This document shows positions 1 through 5,584 of a stretch of DNA of 5,584 nucleotides, in pieces. The DNA comes from an uncultured Spartobacteria bacterium (GTDB lineage: Bacteria > Verrucomicrobiota > Verrucomicrobiia > Chthoniobacterales > Terrimicrobiaceae): the NCBI GenBank assembly GCA_903915315.1, contig CAIWSO010000544.1, positions 1 to 5,584 of the forward strand. The letters are read 5' to 3'. The position numbers and the translations under genes were made by a program. Positions within the stretch are counted from its first letter, which is position 1; every line of letters starts with the position of its first letter. The notes under the pieces were generated by a model. The model worked only from the letters and a program-made list of their open reading frames with translations, did no database searches and was not told the origin of the DNA.

Positions 1-664
1 CAGCGGATTCGTCAGCGGGAGTATGGATGGGTTTGACGATTTGCCAACCTGTGGGGGAGCGATTCAATTCCAGGGTTGTGTTGGCGCGGTGAATTTCCAG
101 TCGGTTGAGCCTGGACGGGTCGACCGTGGTGAGGCGTCGGTCGCGAAAGCTCGAGGGCGGCTCCATGATGAGTTGGACAAGATCGGTGGGAATCAGGAAA
201 ACAATTTTGGAATTTTTAAAGCAAACGTAATGGCGAGTTCCATCCGCGCTGCTCTTACCGACAAGGAGCGAGGGATTTTTATCACCTTTAAAGTCAATCT
301 GGAGGCTGCTTTTCAATACCCCGTATTCAGAGAGGTCGGATTCGTCTCGGATTTCGCTCGCATTGATGCGGTCGAGAACGAGTGTGCCGAGGGCGGATTG
401 GAAGAGTTGTTTGATAGCCTCTGGTGCGGCGATATCCTCAGTCTCGGTTGCGACCACCCACTCCGCATCGGCTCTTTTTAAGAGAAAAGATTGGTCTCCA
501 TTCTTGATTATGATGCTAGTGATCTCGCTAGGATCGAAATCGAATAGAGGAGATCCAGCCGATTTCAATCTGACATCCGAAAGGCGCCATTTTGCAGTGG
601 TGGCGACAAAAATGATAAGGCCTGTCGCCACCAATAGAAGGAAAGTTGTGGCCAATTTGTTCAC
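1..664 (-). CDS. DUF4340 domain-containing protein, partial (3' end outside window)
   Basis: My own translation of the minus strand from a GTG start at 664 is open for 221 codons to the window edge, so the C-terminus is missing. Residues 4-23 form one hydrophobic segment (signal anchor), and the rest should lie on the outer face of the membrane. The family signature is recognisable: DLSEYGV at 110-116, a strand with LLVGKSS then HYV at 133-147, and FRDRRL at 173-178. A W-containing unit (EWVV, about 68-71, followed by an IAAPEAIKQLF stretch) is echoed at 206-218 by GWQIVKP and TPAD, suggesting the repeated architecture of DUF4340. The start overlaps the stop of the upstream GldG-like gene (GTGA) and has a GGAGG 8 bases before it. 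DUF4340 proteins commonly follow GldA/F/G-type ABC genes; their molecular function is unknown. Family assignment is confident; a role as an envelope accessory of the ABC complex is inferred from position. Confidence 0.85.
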   Translation of the reverse strand, partial: MNKLATTFLLLVATGLIIFVATTAKWRLSDVRLKSAGSPLFDFDPSEITSIIIKNGDQSFLLKRADAEWVVATETEDIAAPEAIKQLFQSALGTLVLDRINASEIRDESDLSEYGVLKSSLQIDFKGDKNPSLLVGKSSADGTRHYVCFKNSKIVFLIPTDLVQLIMEPPSSFRDRRLTTVDPSRLNRLEIHRANTTLELNRSPTGWQIVKPIHTPADESA

Positions 665-2130
665 GATCGGCGCCTCCACCACACTATCAGGCCCAGCATC
701 GCAGCAGTGGTGGGCATGGCGACCATGACGACAAGAGCGAGTTGGGAAAGTTGAAGGTCGGTGATTTGAAGAGCAAACCGGACTGTATTTTTTGCCGTGA
801 TGCCACTGAGGTTCCCTTGGTCGATAAGGTAGTGGATGCAGCCGATCAGGAGATCCAGACCCGGTTGTGAGATTGAAGTGTTGTAGGCAAACTGGGACGA
901 GCCGACGACAATGAGTCGCGATGTCTGGACATTCACGCGGTCATCTTCCACGCCGTCCCGATCGGCCAGAGCCGCGATGATGACGGGTTGGCCATGGTCG
1001 ATGCCGTCATCATAGCGGACGCCTTCCGCTTGGTTTGGGGCATAGGAGGTTTCACCCCAGAATTCCTCGGCGGCTTGAGTGAGCGGGCGGATCTGGATTT
1101 TTTCTTTTTGAGCGAGATCCTTGTCAAATGAGAGGGACTGCGTTCCGCCGGGGAATAGGATATTCACCCCCTGAAGCCGTCGTGTGATTTCGGCATTTTT
1201 TAAAACTTCTGCGGTCACGTCGCGAAGGATGCCCATCGCGAAGGGCAGTTTGATGAGGCGAAGGACGCGATCGTCTTGGGGCAGGATGCCATTTGCGGCC
1301 AAGAGAGAGTGAAGGCGGGGAGTCGAAGCGTCTGGGTCCAATAAGACCAGCATCTTGCCTTGTAAACGAAGCCAAGCTGCAAGGACGGCCGCTTCACGCT
1401 CATCCAAATCCGACTTAGGTGCGGCGATGACCACCGCGGCGGCGTCATCGGGGACTTTGTCAATGGAAGAGAGCGAAAGAGGAATACAGGTCGCGTTCTG
1501 GCGATGAATGGCATCGATCCAAGTGGACAGGTCGCCGCTAATATCAGGGGAAGGTTCCCCATGCCCTTGAAGGAAGTAGATGTTTTGGCTGCCCGGTTTG
1601 AGGAGGCTCATGAGGCCGCTGGTCAGTATCTGTTCACCACGGAAGCCGAGCAGAATTGGGGCTTCGCCTTGGGCGAGGGGGGACATATCGAATTCTCCCA
1701 TTTCCGCCAAATTCACCACGCGCTGACGTCCTTCGTAGTCCAAGATGGCGACGTTATCGAGGTTTGTGAGGTTGTATTTTGTTTGAATGGCCTGAATCCT
1801 GGAAGGGTTGCGGGTCGGATCCACGTATTCCACAACCAAGCCTTGGCGCTTATGGAACAGGATTTCTGTCATCAGGCTTCGTACGTCACCGAGGATTTGG
1901 GAAACGGGCGAAAGAAACGAGGGTGAGGAAACAACGATGATGCTGAGCGGTTGCTTGAATTCACCAAGGATGACTTTCGTCTGTTCTGCGAGCGTGAACT
2001 TTTGGGATCGGGAGTAGTCGCGGCGCTCGTAGTGTGAAAATCCAAGATAGTTGACGAGCACGTAAATGACGGCAACGGCGAGGCATTGGAGGCCTATGCT
2101 GATTTTGATGCCAGTGCGTCCCGGTGTCAT
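661..2130 (-). CDS. GldG-like ABC transporter auxiliary membrane protein
   Basis: A 489-residue protein of the GldG / ABC-type uncharacterised transport auxiliary family (PF09822-like). A hydrophobic helix at about 12-32 anchors the N-terminus, followed by the family's hallmark RRDYS at 36-40 and the FTLAEQT segment from 45, where these proteins typically have a D-x-S then S-L-S-x-x-T pattern. A large extracytoplasmic region follows, with FRGEQ at 163-167 and GHGEP at 189-193, the latter another recurring family motif. A second helix at about 460-483 ends in a positively charged WWRRRS tail, so both termini should be cytoplasmic with the bulk outside. The ATG overlaps the permease stop as ATGA, implying coupled translation, and no good Shine-Dalgarno precedes it. 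In Flavobacterium, GldG works with GldA and GldF in gliding; homologues are widespread in non-gliding bacteria, so gliding should not be assumed. Family confident; role in export inferred. Confidence 0.88.
   Translation of the reverse strand: MTPGRTGIKISIGLQCLAVAVIYVLVNYLGFSHYERRDYSRSQKFTLAEQTKVILGEFKQPLSIIVVSSPSFLSPVSQILGDVRSLMTEILFHKRQGLVVEYVDPTRNPSRIQAIQTKYNLTNLDNVAILDYEGRQRVVNLAEMGEFDMSPLAQGEAPILLGFRGEQILTSGLMSLLKPGSQNIYFLQGHGEPSPDISGDLSTWIDAIHRQNATCIPLSLSSIDKVPDDAAAVVIAAPKSDLDEREAAVLAAWLRLQGKMLVLLDPDASTPRLHSLLAANGILPQDDRVLRLIKLPFAMGILRDVTAEVLKNAEITRRLQGVNILFPGGTQSLSFDKDLAQKEKIQIRPLTQAAEEFWGETSYAPNQAEGVRYDDGIDHGQPVIIAALADRDGVEDDRVNVQTSRLIVVGSSQFAYNTSISQPGLDLLIGCIHYLIDQGNLSGITAKNTVRFALQITDLQLSQLALVVMVAMPTTAAMLGLIVWWRRRS
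673..677 (-). promoter_or_regulatory. Shine-Dalgarno GGAGG deciding the GTG start of the DUF4340 gene
   Basis: The minus strand reads GGAGG eight bases before the GTG at 664. It sits inside the last codons of the GldG-like gene (the Trp-Arg-Arg-Arg-Ser tail). Spacing is near ideal, and it supports the GTG rather than a downstream start, with translational coupling through the GTGA overlap. Confidence 0.6.
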
Positions 2131-2912
2131 GATTTCCAGCGGCGGTATTGAAAGACGTGAAGTGTGGCGAAGAGCACCAAAAGCGTGGAGCTGATATAAA
2201 AAACAATCGGGCGCGAATCCACGATACCACGAGAAAAATCCATCATGTGTTCGATGGGAGAAAAGTAATAGGTGACCTCTCTAATGAAAGCGCCACTGGC
2301 TGGCATAATGAAGGAGAGAAGTCCGAGAAAAAACAAAGCCAAGATCGCCGCAAACGAGATCATGGCAGCAACGATTTGATTGTCTGTAAGAGCCGATGCC
2401 AAGCAGCCAATCGAGGTGTAGAGCATGCCCATTAAGAACAGAATCGAGTAGGCGCCAAGGAAGACTCCCATGTAAGCCCCAATGTAGGATCCGGTGTAGC
2501 TTGTCCCGCCCGCGCTCAACCCTGTGACCAATTGGAAGGTGACGAAATAGAGGAGGCTTGGGACCCACAAAACGAGGTAGAAAAAGAGCGCTCCGGCATA
2601 CTTGGCCAGCACCACCTGGGAGTCACGCACGGGTGCGGTCATCAGCGTTTCGATGGTGCCCATCTTGGATTCCTCGGCAAAGACGCGCATGGTCGTAAAG
2701 GGGAAGACTAAGAGGAAAGGAAACCAGAAATACATCGTGTTGAAGAAGGCTTCGACGACGGTGGTTGTTCCCCGTGCATTGTTGAGCATCGTGATTCCCG
2801 CGTGAAAGTTGAAGCCTGTGATCACCAAAAAAAAGAACAGAACGATATACGCGATCGGTTGGTGGAAGGTTGAAGCCACCTCACGGCGAAAAAGAATGAA
2901 AAACCGGGCCAT
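2127..2912 (-). CDS. ABC-2 type transporter permease, GldF-like
   Basis: A 261-residue integral membrane protein starting MARFFILFRREV. The open frame extends upstream to 2996, but those extra 28 codons overlap the ATPase gene and are polar and unlike the family. The ATG at 2912 lies 2 bp after the ATPase stop and has a GGAGG 10 bases before it. About six membrane helices can be seen: roughly 18-40, 56-78, 105-130, 145-175, 180-205 and 235-255. Between helices 2 and 3 is the conserved cytoplasmic segment RVFAEESKMGTIETLMTAPV (about 76-95), the coupling region typical of GldF/NosY-type ABC-2 permeases. The protein should form the transmembrane pathway driven by the neighbouring ATPase. The substrate cannot be deduced. 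It ends in a basic YRRWKS tail overlapping the next gene by 4 bases. Confidence 0.9.
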   Translation of the reverse strand: MARFFILFRREVASTFHQPIAYIVLFFFLVITGFNFHAGITMLNNARGTTTVVEAFFNTMYFWFPFLLVFPFTTMRVFAEESKMGTIETLMTAPVRDSQVVLAKYAGALFFYLVLWVPSLLYFVTFQLVTGLSAGGTSYTGSYIGAYMGVFLGAYSILFLMGMLYTSIGCLASALTDNQIVAAMISFAAILALFFLGLLSFIMPASGAFIREVTYYFSPIEHMMDFSRGIVDSRPIVFYISSTLLVLFATLHVFQYRRWKS

Positions 2913-2914
2913 AT

Positions 2915-3853
2915 TTAGACATCCTCCCCGTTTGTGACTTCCGCAAAAACTTGTTCCAGTGAGACCGGTGGTCGGCTCAACTCGCGGACAGGCCAACTTT
3001 TTTCGACGGCAAATTGATAAATAGTCTCTCTGGGATCATGCCCCGGTGTGCAATGGATCTTGAAGATCGACCAAGCACCATCGGACCGGATACTCACGGT
3101 TTGCACGCCCTCGAGTTTACGCAAATCCGCCGCAGCGATACGGGCGTCAGGCACACGGGCGTCGAGTAAAACCTGGCATTCCTGGCCGAGACGTGCGCGA
3201 AGATTTTGAGGAGTGTCGAGCGCTTCGATTCGACCCTTATTGATAATGATCACCCTGGAGCAAAGCATTTCGACTTCGGGCAGAATATGCGTCGAGATGA
3301 GGATGGTGTGGTGACGACGAAGGTTGCGGATCAAGTCCCGCACGAGTCGGATTTGGTTCGGATCGAGTCCGATGGTGGGCTCGTCGAGGATGAGGAGGTC
3401 CGGTTCATGCACCATGGCGTCGGCGAGTCCGACCCTCTGACGGTAACCTTTGGAGAGGCGGGAGATCATTTTTTTTTCGACATCCTCAAGACCGCAAAGC
3501 TCGAGCACATCGCTGATGCGTTCCCGTAAACGGCGGCGGGGAACTCCCTTCAGTGCCGCTCGATAGCGAAGGAATTCACTGACCCTCATGTCGGTATACA
3601 ACGGAACGTTTTCCGGCATGTAGCCGATATGTTCCCGGGCGCGCAGGGAATCGGTGAAAACATCGTATCCTGCAACCTCGGCATGGCCGGATGTGGGTGG
3701 GAGAAATCCGGCGAGCATTTTCATCGTTGTGCTCTTGCCCGCACCGTTCGGGCCGAGGAATCCGACGATCTCGCCTTTTTGGACTTCAAAATCGATGCCA
3801 TCCACAGCCGTGTTGGCACCAAATTTCTTTGTCAGTTTTTCCACCTTAACCAT
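2915..3853 (-). CDS. ABC transporter ATP-binding protein, GldA-like (ABC-2 export type)
   Basis: A 312-residue cytoplasmic ATPase with every nucleotide-binding motif in order: Walker A GPNGAGKST at 34-42, signature LSKGYRQR at 133-140, Walker B LLILDEPT at 153-160, D-loop GLDP at 162-165 and H-loop His189. The Q-loop position reads GYMPEN (77-82), with glutamate where many ABC proteins have glutamine, as is common in the GldA/CcmA-like branch. The roughly 100-residue tail after 210 is the variable C-terminal domain of ABC-2 drug/export ATPases, ending LEQVFAEVTNGEDV. The start at 3853 (MVKVEKLTKKFG) matches the usual beginning of the fold; no strong Shine-Dalgarno precedes it. It is the first gene of the four-gene operon and should energise the permease 2 bp downstream. 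A run of nine A's in the coding strand (3469-3477) encodes part of Glu-Lys-Lys-Met just before the signature motif. Confidence 0.93.
   Translation of the reverse strand: MVKVEKLTKKFGANTAVDGIDFEVQKGEIVGFLGPNGAGKSTTMKMLAGFLPPTSGHAEVAGYDVFTDSLRAREHIGYMPENVPLYTDMRVSEFLRYRAALKGVPRRRLRERISDVLELCGLEDVEKKMISRLSKGYRQRVGLADAMVHEPDLLILDEPTIGLDPNQIRLVRDLIRNLRRHHTILISTHILPEVEMLCSRVIIINKGRIEALDTPQNLRARLGQECQVLLDARVPDARIAAADLRKLEGVQTVSIRSDGAWSIFKIHCTPGHDPRETIYQFAVEKSWPVRELSRPPVSLEQVFAEVTNGEDV
2923..2927 (-). promoter_or_regulatory. Shine-Dalgarno GGAGG deciding the permease start
   Basis: GGAGG on the minus strand lies 10 bases before the ATG at 2912, inside the last codons of the ATPase gene (Gly-Glu-Asp-Val). 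It selects the start giving MARFF over the upstream in-frame ATG at 2996. Confidence 0.6.
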
Positions 3854-3867
3854 GAAGACGTCATTTT

Positions 3868-3885
3868 AAACGGACTTTGCCGTTT
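3868..3885. repeat. inverted repeat AAACGG-N6-CCGTTT upstream of the ATPase gene
   Basis: Two perfect 6-base arms are separated by 6 bases, 15 bp before the ATPase start, overlapping the TAAAAT box. It could be an operator dyad or a small 5' leader hairpin. A dyad this short can easily arise by chance in a region of this size, so this is a weak call. Confidence 0.2.
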
Positions 3886-4001
3886 GGGGAAGAAAAAGGG
3901 TGAAAATCAAGTGACCGAAACACGATTTTTTAATGGAGAGAATTCAGAGAAAATTCGCAAATGCTCGAAATGCAGGTGGGCGGTATTGCGCTGAAAGGAG
4001 T

Positions 4002-4007
4002 AGGAGG
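4002..4007 (+). promoter_or_regulatory. strong Shine-Dalgarno AGGAGG before ATG 4017
   Basis: AGGAGGT, preceded by a second purine motif AAGGAG (3995-4000), lies 9 bases before an ATG at 4017 that is in frame with the aldolase. No comparable site precedes the ATG at 4080 that matches the family's usual N-terminus. This makes 4017 the better-supported start from sequence signals alone. Confidence 0.6.
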
Positions 4008-4016
4008 TGCGGATTG

Positions 4017-5153
4017 ATGAGATCCACCCAGAAAGGGTTTGCCATAAACGGGGCGGTTGGAGTAGGGCTTGGCGCTGACATGAAAAATACAAAATTTCGC
4101 TCGGGTGTGTTGTTCGGAGATGAAGTCAAGGCGTTGCTTGATCAAGCCAAGGCTGAGAATTTTGCCCTGCCGGCGGTCAATTGCATCGGAACGAGTTCTG
4201 TGAATGCCGCGCTGGCTGCCGGGCGCGAGTTGAACTCCCCGATGATGATTCAATTTTCAAACGGGGGAGCGCAGTTTTTTATTGGCAAGGGTGTGAAGGG
4301 TGACAACCAGCTAGGGCCCGTGCTGGGCGGCATCGCGGGGGCCATTTACACCGATCAGGCAGCGAAGGCCTACGGTGTGCCTGTGATTTTAAATACGGAT
4401 CATTGCTCGAAGAAGTTGCTCCCTTGGATTGATGGGCTATTGGCGGCCAGCGAGGAGCAATTCGCCAAAACAGGGCAGCCTCTCTACAGTTCCCACATGC
4501 TCGATTTATCCGAGGAGCCGCTTCTGGAAAATATAGAGACCTGCTGCATGTATCTCCAACGCATGGCGAAAATGGGCATGACTCTCGAAATCGAACTCGG
4601 CGTGACGGGTGGTGAAGAAGACGGCGTCGACAATAGCGATGTGCATGAGTCCCGCCTCTACACGCAACCAGAGGAAGTCGCCGCGATGTATGAAGCCCTC
4701 AGCGACGTGAGTCCGAACTTCACGGTGGCTGCGGCCTTCGGTAACGTGCACGGCGTTTACAAACCGGGGAATGTGAAGCTGAAGCCCACGATCTTGCGTG
4801 ATTCTCAAGAATACATTCAGAAAAAATTTGGCACCGGTCCTAAGCCTGTGAACTTTGTTTTTCATGGTGGATCTGGTTCCTCGCGCGAGGAAATCCGCGA
4901 AGCCATCAGCTACGGCGCAATCAAGATGAACTTGGATACGGATCTCCAATGGGCTTACTGGGATGGAATCCGCGCTTACGATGCGAAAAACCATGATTTT
5001 CTCCAAGGTCAGATCGGCAATCCCACGGGTCCGGATTCCCCCAACAAAAAATACTACGATCCGCGCGTGTGGTTGGGTGCAGCCGAGGCGTCCTTCACGA
5101 AGCGTTTACTGACGTCCTTCGAGGATCTCGATTGCGTCGGGCGCAACGCCTAG
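4017..5153 (+). CDS. fbaA: class II fructose-bisphosphate aldolase (E. coli FbaA type)
   Basis: Zinc-dependent cytoplasmic enzyme that reversibly splits fructose 1,6-bisphosphate into dihydroxyacetone phosphate and glyceraldehyde 3-phosphate in glycolysis and gluconeogenesis. Counted from the ATG at 4080, the protein is 357 residues, against 359 for E. coli FbaA, and similarity runs from end to end. Visible motifs in that numbering are FALPAVN (28-34), FSNGGA (59-64), TDHC with catalytic Asp107 and zinc ligand His108, LEIELG (169-174), GGEEDGVD (177-184), zinc ligands His224 (GNVHGVYKPGN) and His262 (FHGGSGS), and Asn284 in KMNLDTD. Each falls two residues before its E. coli counterpart, so the active site is intact. 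I give 4017 as the start because of its strong Shine-Dalgarno; it adds 21 residues rich in Gly, Ala and Val. The conservative alternative is 4080, which matches the family but has no good ribosome site. The gene stands alone, divergent from the ABC operon. Confidence 0.95.
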   Translation: MRSTQKGFAINGAVGVGLGADMKNTKFRSGVLFGDEVKALLDQAKAENFALPAVNCIGTSSVNAALAAGRELNSPMMIQFSNGGAQFFIGKGVKGDNQLGPVLGGIAGAIYTDQAAKAYGVPVILNTDHCSKKLLPWIDGLLAASEEQFAKTGQPLYSSHMLDLSEEPLLENIETCCMYLQRMAKMGMTLEIELGVTGGEEDGVDNSDVHESRLYTQPEEVAAMYEALSDVSPNFTVAAAFGNVHGVYKPGNVKLKPTILRDSQEYIQKKFGTGPKPVNFVFHGGSGSSREEIREAISYGAIKMNLDTDLQWAYWDGIRAYDAKNHDFLQGQIGNPTGPDSPNKKYYDPRVWLGAAEASFTKRLLTSFEDLDCVGRNA

Positions 5154-5212
5154 TCGCTCGCTCGTTTGTCGGTAAGTGATATGACGCTTGGTGAATTCCA
5201 CTGGGCGTCGAT

Positions 5213-5232
5213 TTCTCTGTTTGCGCAGAGAG
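5213..5232. repeat. small hairpin in the convergent intergenic region
   Basis: TCTCTG (5214-5219) pairs with CAGAGA (5226-5231), extended by G-T wobbles, around a short loop. Neither strand has a T-run directly after it, so it does not look like an intrinsic terminator; it may only add structure to both mRNA 3' ends. Confidence 0.25.
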
Positions 5233-5250
5233 CGAAGTTGCCGAATCAAA

Positions 5251-5283
5251 TCCTGGAAGCGTTTCAGGGCCTTTTCGTTTTTT
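5251..5283 (+). terminator. candidate intrinsic terminator downstream of the aldolase gene
   Basis: CCTGGAA (5252-5258) pairs with TTTCAGG (5262-5268), with one G-T pair, around a GCG loop. A T-rich tract, TTTTCGTTTTTT (5272-5283), follows 3 bases later on the plus strand. It sits about 100 bp after the aldolase stop and overlaps the last codons of the convergent gene. The stem is short and the T-tract is interrupted by CG, so this is plausible but not strong. Confidence 0.35.
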
Positions 5284-5584
5284 CCGTATGGACGGCGTGG
5301 AACAACCGGTGAACGACTGGTGAAGCCAGCAAACCCACGGATACCACAACGACGAGTGTGGAAAAAAGTGAGTATATCGAAGAGAAAATCTTCAAGGCAT
5401 TAGAGGAATTTCTTTCCGTGTAAAGGGGGCCAGCGCCGCTTAGAAGCATGCTTGATTCGAGGAAAGCATCGATCAAGGGGAGCTTGCCGAGAATCGTGTA
5501 GCCAATCATCCCGATCGCCAGAGCAAATGCAACGAAGGCCAAGGCGATGAGAAATTGAGCCAAGAAGCGACCAGCAAAAACATG
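5264..5584 (-). CDS. small ion-channel-like membrane protein, partial (5' end outside window)
   Basis: The frame is open from the window edge to a TGA at 5266-5264, giving 106 visible residues with no ATG. A TTG at 5563 is possible, but the reading frame and hydrophobic character continue upstream of it, so the true start is probably outside the window. The layout is a hydrophobic helix (IALAFVAFALAIGMIGY), then LPLIDAFLESSMLLSGAGPLY resembling a pore helix and loop, then a second helix (YSLFSTLVVVVSVGLLASP) and a basic tail (HRLFHAVHTEKTKRP). This matches small conserved proteins often annotated as two-pore-domain potassium channel family, in which the usual TVGYG-type filter is replaced by a G-x-GP stretch. 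Whether such proteins conduct ions is not established. It converges on the aldolase gene with 110 bp between stop codons. Confidence 0.7.
   Translation of the reverse strand, partial: HVFAGRFLAQFLIALAFVAFALAIGMIGYTILGKLPLIDAFLESSMLLSGAGPLYTERNSSNALKIFSSIYSLFSTLVVVVSVGLLASPVVHRLFHAVHTEKTKRP

Larger units (their letters stand above)
3854..4016. promoter_or_regulatory. divergent intergenic region between ABC operon and aldolase gene
   Basis: These 163 bases separate two divergent start codons and must hold the promoters for both directions unless the aldolase is read from elsewhere. I see no convincing pair of -35/-10 boxes. The best single box is TAAAAT on the minus strand (3868-3863). It would put a transcript start only a few bases from the ATPase ATG, but its -35 match is poor. 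The plus strand has an A/T-rich patch around 3925-3935 with no good -35 partner. The region also holds a dyad (3868-3885) and the aldolase Shine-Dalgarno at its right end. Its regulatory role is inferred from position. Confidence 0.4.

Noticed and set aside
23..481. Open frame of 152 codons on the plus strand
   Set aside because: It is antisense to the DUF4340 gene, whose translation shows clear family motifs; the plus-strand product resembles nothing and has no ribosome site.
1504..1926. Open frame of 140 codons on the plus strand
   Set aside because: Antisense shadow of the GldG-like gene; no family features, and its composition mirrors the opposite strand.
2913..2996. Upstream in-frame extension of the permease by 28 codons
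   Set aside because: It overlaps the ATPase gene, is polar, is unlike the family N-terminus, and a good Shine-Dalgarno supports the start at 2912.
3206..3529. Open frame of 107 codons on the plus strand, rich in Asp and Glu
   Set aside because: Antisense to the ATPase motif region (signature and Walker B); explained entirely as a shadow of that gene.
4506..5006. Open frame of 166 codons on the minus strand
   Set aside because: Antisense shadow of the aldolase gene over its most conserved part; no ribosome site or recognisable protein features.
5154..5166. Short tandem TCGC repeat just after the aldolase stop
   Set aside because: Only about two to three copies of four bases; too short to mean anything without comparison to relatives.

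Overview
The window is a chromosomal piece of a Gram-negative-type bacterium with ordinary, dense gene packing and medium GC. It carries no mobile elements, RNA genes or CRISPR arrays that I can see. The combination of a Gld-type ABC export operon ending in a DUF4340 gene, an E. coli-type class II fructose-bisphosphate aldolase and a small pore-like membrane protein fits Verrucomicrobiota or a related PVC/Bacteroidota-type lineage. That placement is a tentative inference from gene content, not from a marker gene.

Layout. From about 3853 down to base 1, on the minus strand, lie four tightly packed genes: an ABC-2 type ATPase (GldA-like), a six-helix permease (GldF-like), a membrane-anchored GldG-like auxiliary protein, and a DUF4340 protein whose 3' end is cut off by the window edge. 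Neighbouring genes are separated by 2 bp or overlap by 3-4 bp, and two of the internal starts have clear Shine-Dalgarno sequences inside the preceding gene, so this is almost certainly one translationally coupled operon. A 163-bp divergent intergenic region (3854-4016) separates it from the plus-strand aldolase gene (about 4017 or 4080 to 5153). Facing the aldolase gene from the right edge is the C-terminal part of a small membrane protein resembling a potassium-channel pore module without the usual selectivity filter (minus strand, 5584-5264). A candidate intrinsic terminator lies in the convergent region.

How the genes work together. The ATPase and permease should form an ABC-2 export-type complex. 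GldG-like and DUF4340 proteins are its usual periplasm- or envelope-facing partners in many phyla, including non-gliding bacteria; the substrate cannot be read from the sequence. The aldolase is a housekeeping glycolytic/gluconeogenic enzyme with all expected zinc and catalytic residues and no evident functional link to the ABC operon. I found no strong evidence of a previously undescribed system. The points most worth checking are the aldolase start site, the filter-less pore-like protein and the unknown substrate of the ABC operon.
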